Below, piece by piece: positions 8,190-12,342 of a stretch of 12,342 bases of DNA. How positions within the stretch are numbered: position 1 is the first letter of the stretch; every line of letters begins with the position of its first letter. Below the pieces are notes generated by a model. That model had not been told where the DNA came from and made no database searches. It was given only the letters and a program-made list of their open reading frames with translations. The translations under genes and the position numbers were made by a program. This DNA comes from Gymnopilus junonius (lineage: Eukaryota > Basidiomycota > Agaricomycetes > Agaricales > Galerinaceae): assembly GCA_015501075.1 (NCBI GenBank), contig JADNYJ010000824.1, positions 1 to 12,342 on the forward strand, given 5' to 3'.

Positions 8190-8600
8190 AATGAGTCAGA
8201 CCTTCAGGGCAGTCGGGTAAATCGGCAATGTTCGCCCGAGCTTTCCTCCACAGTAAAGAAGGTGAATGAGACATTGGGGCTTTCTGACATTTCTTGGTTG
8301 TGCGAGCTAATTGGAGTAAATCCAAAGGCTTAAGGAAAGAAAAGATCTTGTATTCCAATTCGTAGTTAGCATACGTATGTAAAAAAAATTGGCGACAGCT
8401 TACAATGTCCTCCGGTATTTCCCATATCTGTCGGAGAGCACCTTTGAGTACTTTCTTTGGTGTAGGCTGGTTATCAATGGTATGGTTATCAAGGATCAGC
8501 TTGTGTTTCCTTCTCTGCCTGTTCACATCCTCAGGCTCGTCTTCGTGTTCTTCTGAATAATTTTTTGGACTTTGCAGTAATAAGCGGTGAGAACGTCACC
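8190..8600 (-). pseudogene. F-box-like protein fragment, truncated at its 3' end
   Basis: A minus-strand frame carries an acidic/basic N-terminal stretch (SEEHEDEPEDVNRQRRKHK), then LKGALRQIWEIPEDI and IFSFLKPLDLLQLARTTK, then LLWRKARANIADLPDCPEGL. The P-L-D-L-L-LARTTK and LWRKARAN...LPDCP pattern is that of the large agaricomycete F-box family, whose members recruit substrates to SCF ubiquitin ligases. A probable 57-nt intron (GTAAGC, GCTAAC branch-like site, ACAAG end) would join PEDI directly to IFSFLKP; reading through it inserts a non-family stretch. After PEGLT the family C-terminus is absent. The frame runs on antisense through the FunK1 fragment to a stop at 8139-8137. There is no ATG in the frame, and a stop lies upstream near 8596. 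It is probably a non-functional relic. Confidence 0.65.
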
Positions 8601-8639
8601 GCATTCGTAGCACGGAGGAGACGCAAAACCTTCGTGCAC

Positions 8640-9067
8640 TGAGCTTTATAGAGAAGCAAACAATGTGAACAAATACGGGGCCATGTATTGGAGCAAAAAC
8701 GTCAAGACAAAAAAACCATCAATTTCCGCGCAAAGGGGCTCAGAAGGCCAAAGCAGAGTTGGAAAGAAGGCCTTTGATACAGAAAGGCAAGGTACCAGTA
8801 AGTATTAGAAATAACTTTTGTGTTGGTGCGCTAATAGTTATACAGTTGTCATGCGTCCTCCGTTGCAGTCGAACCTAGCTCATTAAGCGAAATGTAAGAA
8901 TTTTGAACAACGGCAGCATTACCTGCAACCATGGCTCATTCCTTTCCCTCCCCACAGTGCAACTGCCCAGCCTTCACAGTACAAATCCAATTTTTGATGA
9001 TGTACAGCAGGGCAGACCTGACACGAAGAGAAGAGCTGACTGGGGTAATTGAGGGTGACTGTTTTAA
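8640..9067. other. Intergenic region, no gene recognised
   Basis: Short plus-strand frames pass through 8680-8800, and a GTAAGT donor-like site lies near 8799, but no domain could be recognised and no start codon context supports a gene. Confidence 0.35.
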
Positions 9068-9214
9068 ATGTTTGAGAATTCAGAGGTAAGGATCAATGGT
9101 GTCGTCATGACTGTTCATGGCAATCAAGAAGACGTGGTGTTGCAGTTTATGTTTCGAGGAAAGGCTGCTGGTAAGAGCGCGCTCAGCGCATACAAAGGCC
9201 AAAGGGAGTCCTAG
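9068..9214 (+). CDS. Unrecognised small open frame (48 codons), possibly part of a decayed gene
   Basis: ATG at 9068 opens a 48-residue frame (VRINGVVMTVHGNQEDVV, FMFRGKAAGKSALSAYKGQ) ending at TAG 9212-9214. The composition is protein-like, with balanced charged and hydrophobic residues. A second protein-like stretch in another frame follows directly (about 9208-9285, with DHDGDSEATRASGTELMYTW), and a third at 9373-9540. No family is recognised. The frame could be a chance ORF; the run of three adjacent pieces in one direction is the only argument for a broken gene. Confidence 0.25.
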   Translation: MFENSEVRINGVVMTVHGNQEDVVLQFMFRGKAAGKSALSAYKGQRES

Positions 9215-9372
9215 ATCATGATGGCGATTCCGAAGCAACACGAGCAAGCGGAACGGAGCTCATGTACACGTGGGACCATATTTAAACTCCGACGTGCAGC
9301 CGTCGGCAAGTGATCCTCGACCAACAAACCTATACCCGCGTCTTGTCTGTGACTCTCAGCTGTCCTCAACCA

Positions 9373-9642
9373 TAGTCAGCAGTGCTGGCATAACGATGGC
9401 ACTGGTATCCAACTGGCACCTGGACGGCAGATGGTACATATGTGGAATCTTCCGAGAGCGACGTTCACTATGAGAAAGACACGCTGTATCAGGCTATGCG
9501 CTGTAAACGGATTGATCTGCTGTCTTTTGTTGAAATTTGTCGTTCCCTCTTGACTATAATTATGCGACCTGTTGATCTAAATTTAAACCAGCCTAGTTCT
9601 AATTTATCACATCGTTACATTTACGCACACAGATCAAGGTGA
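9373..9642 (+). pseudogene. Unrecognised open frame, possible gene remnant
   Basis: The plus-strand frame from just after a TAA near 9371 reads WYPTGTWTADGTYVESSESD, then VHYEKDTLYQAM, continuing open to 9642. There is no ATG at its beginning. The first 35 residues look coding; the C-terminal part is less convincing. Family unknown. It may belong with the frames at 9068-9285 as one frameshifted or intron-containing relic, but this is inference. Confidence 0.2.
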
Positions 9643-9804
9643 AAAAATGATCCTTGTCATATACTTATCAGTAAATCTAGGTTAATAATTTACGCTTTGA
9701 GAACCATGGGCACATTTGGCACATTTTGGTATGGCGCATCAGGGACAAGCGATAAAAATACATGCACGCGCTTGAGGAGACATTACAGGCGTCCACATAT
9801 GACA

Positions 9805-10181
9805 GCTGTCTGTATAAGCTAAGTGTCCAAGTTCCGAGCGATCCTACTGATAAACGCAGTGCTTGGCCGACAGTACACAAGGAATTTTATTTCACATGAA
9901 GTTGACGTCGCTGGATGATAAGAAGTTGGCAACTTTGACTGTTTGAGGAGGATAATACAAATAGTACAACTTGAAGATATGGGCCGGACATAGCAATATA
10001 TGAATTAGAATTCAATAACACGTCCCCTAAGACTTCCCGTAGTAGGCTTTAATCATTCTCTCTGGCTAAATCTTCGGCGATAGATTTCCATCCAGAGTAC
10101 TCGTTCCTGGCCTGCTAACCTGAGTAGAGTCAGTCTCTCATGTCTCAACTTCGCTAATCTTCATCCGACGTCAAAATCAAC
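9805..10181. repeat. Long inverted repeat, right arm (~377 bp)
   Basis: Reverse-complement partner of 2738-3109, at roughly 88-90 percent identity by eye, with mostly transition differences. The two arms bracket about 6.7 kb. In the left arm the inner end touches the FunK1 stop codon; here the inner end borders unrecognised DNA, although a plus-strand FunK1 fragment lies 1.6 kb inward in the mirror orientation. The outer end is followed about 150 bp later by the secreted-peptide gene. Confidence 0.9.
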
Positions 10182-10231
10182 TGTTCTATCTAACAATCAA
10201 ATTCATAAAAAACACCGGGATATCAGAAGAG

Positions 10232-10238
10232 TATTTAA
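10232..10238 (+). promoter_or_regulatory. TATA-like box of the small secreted protein gene
   Basis: TATTTAA lies 95-101 bp upstream of the ATG at 10333. That would place transcription start near 10262-10270 and give a 5' leader of about 65 nt, a normal layout for a fungal gene. Confidence 0.45.
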
Positions 10239-10332
10239 GACGGAAAGAGAGAGCCATACCTCTAAGAACACAAACATTCTACTTAAGCATCCGCCCCAGA
10301 CAAAGTCTTTCGCACACTCAAAGCCAAACACA

Positions 10333-10569
10333 ATGCGCTTCTCATTCTCATTCATCGTTCTCGCTGCGCTTAGCATCATGCGCGCCGCCGCTGAAACGCC
10401 TTGCGAACAGAACTGCACCAACGTGTTCGACGCTTGCATTGAAGCAGGCATCCCCTTCAGCACCTGGTAAGCAAATAATCATGGATTTTCTAGTTTAAAA
10501 GAGTCGACACTTACCAGAACCTTTAGTCAAGTTGAAAATTTCTCATGCGTTGATGGCTGTCCAGTTTGA
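10333..10569 (+). CDS. Small secreted cysteine-rich protein (58 residues, two exons)
   Basis: Exon 1 is 10333-10466, the intron is 10467-10526 (60 nt, GTAAGC to TTTAG) and exon 2 is 10527-10569, ending in TGA. Without splicing the frame stops immediately at the donor (TGG TAA). Splicing instead completes a cysteine codon and adds 13 residues with two more cysteines, strong support for the intron. Residues 1-20 form a signal peptide: MR, hydrophobic FSFSFIVLAALSIM, then RAAA with a likely cut before ETPC. The mature peptide of about 38 residues has six cysteines at 24, 28, 35, 45, 52 and 56. Spacing is 3-6-9-6-3, a perfect mirror, suggesting a two-helix hairpin closed by nested disulfides. Two N-glycosylation sequons (N27, N49) are present. 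No family is recognised; small secreted proteins of this size are common in basidiomycetes. Function unknown. Confidence 0.75.
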
Positions 10570-10900
10570 TTTGACTGCCAGACATCTAGAGGAAAGCAAA
10601 ACATAGCTGGTGGTGGTCTATTATTTGAGAAGTAGGAGGGTCGAAGACGTCGCGGTCATGGTTTCCTTTTCCCTTTGATGTAGTGGCAGAAAGATGATAT
10701 CAAACGGATTTAAAGCAGAAAGAAAAACACAGACTGGAGCATACTAGAGAGAGTAAAACATCCGAGCTTGCAAGGAGAACATAAAATATTCCGCCGACGT
10801 GCATGAAGGATAACACCAACAACAAGCAAGAATGCAAAGACCGCAAAGACAAATGTTGAAGGCGCCCATTCAGATCGGCACACTACAGAAGGAAAACTAA
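10570..10900. other. Downstream flank of the secreted-peptide gene, no gene seen
   Basis: Purine-rich plus strand without a convincing start, splice pattern or domain. It presumably includes the 3' untranslated region of the upstream gene; no clear AATAAA signal is seen close to the stop. Confidence 0.4.
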
Positions 10901-11137
10901 AGACATTTCAAACGGAGGCATGCTTTAGAGAGTCATGCGAAAATCATTGGGAGAAGACGCATATATGATGCTACGATAGCCAGAGAAGAGTTGGTGCCTA
11001 ATGCTGAGATTATCGCGAATGAGTGCCAGTTCTTGACACAACGAACTATGCTGGAACAGCCAGAGGAGGAAGATACACATCAGCGAAAGGACGCGATGGA
11101 GGGAAGGAAACGGTCAATTGGTCTGTGTGTGGAATGA
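10901..11137 (+). other. Stop-free frame of 78 codons without start, unrecognised
   Basis: Open from after TAA (10898-10900) to TGA (11135-11137). It contains KIIGRRRIYDATIAREELVP and RTMLEQPEEEDTHQRKDAME, a charged, helix-prone composition that looks coding. There is no ATG near the beginning, and no family is recognised. It might be an exon fragment of a decayed gene or mobile element, or chance in purine-rich DNA. Confidence 0.2.
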
Positions 11138-11139
11138 CG

Positions 11140-11197
11140 CCCTGGTAGCAAGGCCTACTAAAATTAGAAGTCCCGAGGTTCGAACCCCATTGTAGTC
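11140..11197 (+). ncRNA. tRNA-like relic with Pol III box A and box B motifs (possible SINE head)
   Basis: TGGTAGCAAGG at 11143-11153 resembles box A, and GGTTCGAACCCC at 11177-11188 is a near-ideal box B, at tRNA-like spacing. Between them CTA-CTAAAAT-TAG forms a short anticodon-type stem with a 7-nt loop and T33. A GCC/GGC D-stem can be drawn. The T-stem pairs poorly and no acceptor stem can be formed, so this is not a functional tRNA. A tRNA-derived SINE or tRNA pseudogene fits best. Confidence 0.35.
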
Positions 11198-11199
11198 AA

Positions 11200-12342
11200 A
11201 TAGGCCAGCATTTGCTTACACGAAAATCCAGGCCTGTATACGCCGCGACAGAGAACAAGATGTTTTCTAGTAGAATGTAATATGTCTAAAACATAGTAGA
11301 TATGTGTACAGATCGAAGTTTATAAAACAAAGGAGAGGCCGAAGTCGACAAAACCGAAGTTCAGGAGCCCAGATAAGATCAGATGTCGATGCGTGGAGTT
11401 TCCGCAGCCAAACGAAAGGCCTTCCAGTCATCGCATATATATGGCACGAAGAAGTAGCACCAGCAGAACAAATGCATGTAGAATATAATGGTGAAACCAA
11501 AGGAGGCGACCTTCAACACTTCGAGCTTCTTGCTGGGTTCGACTACCACATCGTCTGATTTGGGTTTGTAACTCATCAGGAAATATGCTCTCGCCACCAT
11601 CATCATTCCCAATGTCAACTCGCATATAGCATGGGAGAGCTGCGTTTGGCCACTGTGATCCATACCTACCAGTCCATGGAAAGGGAGGTCCGAATTTCAG
11701 AATGAGTATAGGGCGGCGGGATAAAGACACAATGACATCGTACCATAGTACATCGCCAGCCCAAAAGCACCTCGGCCAATGTTGGTGATGATCCTAGACT
11801 TGAATACCAATATCAATCGTTCGTGTTATTGTTAGGCGAAGGAAGAAATCATACAAAAATAAGTTTCCAGTTTTCGTATAATCCACCCTCTCGCAGCATG
11901 TCTTGTACACCCGATGAAGTTCATCGATATCGCCCGAGCCATTCTTCGCCATGGGTTCCTTTCTGGGATTCAAAGTATTCGATGTCTGCAGAAGGTACCT
12001 TCATCAACACGCGCTTTTAGTAGATTGAGCGAGATGCTCACCTCCTTCGGCATTGTATGCGAGGTGAGAAAGGGCGGTCAGCGGACGGCAAAAAGAAGAG
12101 GGCGCAGCGCACAGGGAAAAGGAAGGAAGAGAAGCTATAGGTGGTTGACGAGAGAGTAAACCCGTCTTTTTCAAGCGACCATTGAGTGATCGAGCGTTAA
12201 ACGCATGATGATGTAAAGAACATGTACCGCTCACTATTTAGAAAAGGTCCTCAAAACGACAAAAGCATCTGTCACTGTGATTAATATCCAGCTGTAAAGT
12301 TAAGCCACCCAATTTGGGGCTCAATGACAGATGTCTAAGGAG
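11200..12342. other. Right end, no gene recognised; several doubtful open frames
   Basis: The best candidate is a minus-strand frame at 11379-11663 (94 codons). It has a hydrophobic stretch VASFGFTIIFYMHLFCWCYFF that could span a membrane, preceded by LTLGMMMVARAYFLM. Farther upstream on the same strand (about 11720-11930), intron-like GT...CTAAC...AG patterns could join short frames, but no consistent gene model emerged. The plus-strand frames 11304-11558, 11823-12020 and 11914-12159 have no recognisable domain. The last 180 bp show nothing. Confidence 0.35.

Noticed and set aside
10203..10463. 86-codon minus-strand frame
   Set aside because: Antisense shadow of the secreted-peptide exon 1 and its promoter. 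The plus strand has a signal peptide, a splice-supported cysteine pattern and a TATA box.
11143..11197. Functional tRNA gene
   Set aside because: The acceptor stem cannot be formed and the T-stem has only about two pairs.

Overview
The window looks like a gene-poor, repeat-rich accessory stretch of a filamentous basidiomycete genome, probably an agaricomycete. The evidence is three loci of the basidiomycete-expanded FunK1 fungal protein kinase family, an F-box fragment of the type that is multiplied in mushroom genomes, short GT-AG introns (53-75 nt), and a one-intron gene for a tiny cysteine-rich secreted protein. Homologies were recognised by eye from conserved motifs; no database search was possible.

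Layout. 1-2561: AT-rich repeat country. It holds two non-autonomous hAT-type DNA transposons (204-780 and 1537-2122), each with TAGTGTTTG terminal inverted repeats and a perfect 8-bp target duplication. It also holds two imperfect copies of a hairpin-bearing, LTR-like sequence (1209-1314, 2134-2234) and a 2 x 43 bp tandem duplication (2415-2500). 2562-2740: a minus-strand FunK1 C-lobe fragment. 2738-3109: left arm of a long inverted repeat. 3125-5573: the main minus-strand FunK1 gene, with an intact N-terminal half and N-lobe but a catalytic half broken by about three frameshifts. 5600-7890: mostly featureless, apart from a direct repeat (7175-7242 and 7754-7821). 7895-8187: a plus-strand FunK1 fragment whose catalytic HRD is HRH. 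8190-8600: a minus-strand F-box fragment abutting it. 9068-9540: short plus-strand reading-frame pieces, possibly a decayed gene. 9805-10181: right arm of the inverted repeat. 10333-10569: a two-exon gene for a 58-residue secreted peptide. 10570-12342: few features: a tRNA-like relic with Pol III box A/B motifs (about 11140-11197) and unrecognised open frames.

The pieces fit an old inverted segmental duplication. A unit of FunK1 plus its 3' flank appears at both ends of a roughly 7.4-kb block in divergent orientation. The left copy is nearly full length but frameshifted. The right copy is reduced to a catalytic-loop fragment next to an F-box remnant. The best candidate for an intact functional gene is the small secreted cysteine-rich protein just outside the right arm, whose six cysteines have mirror-symmetric spacing (3-6-9-6-3). 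No coherent multi-gene system is evident.
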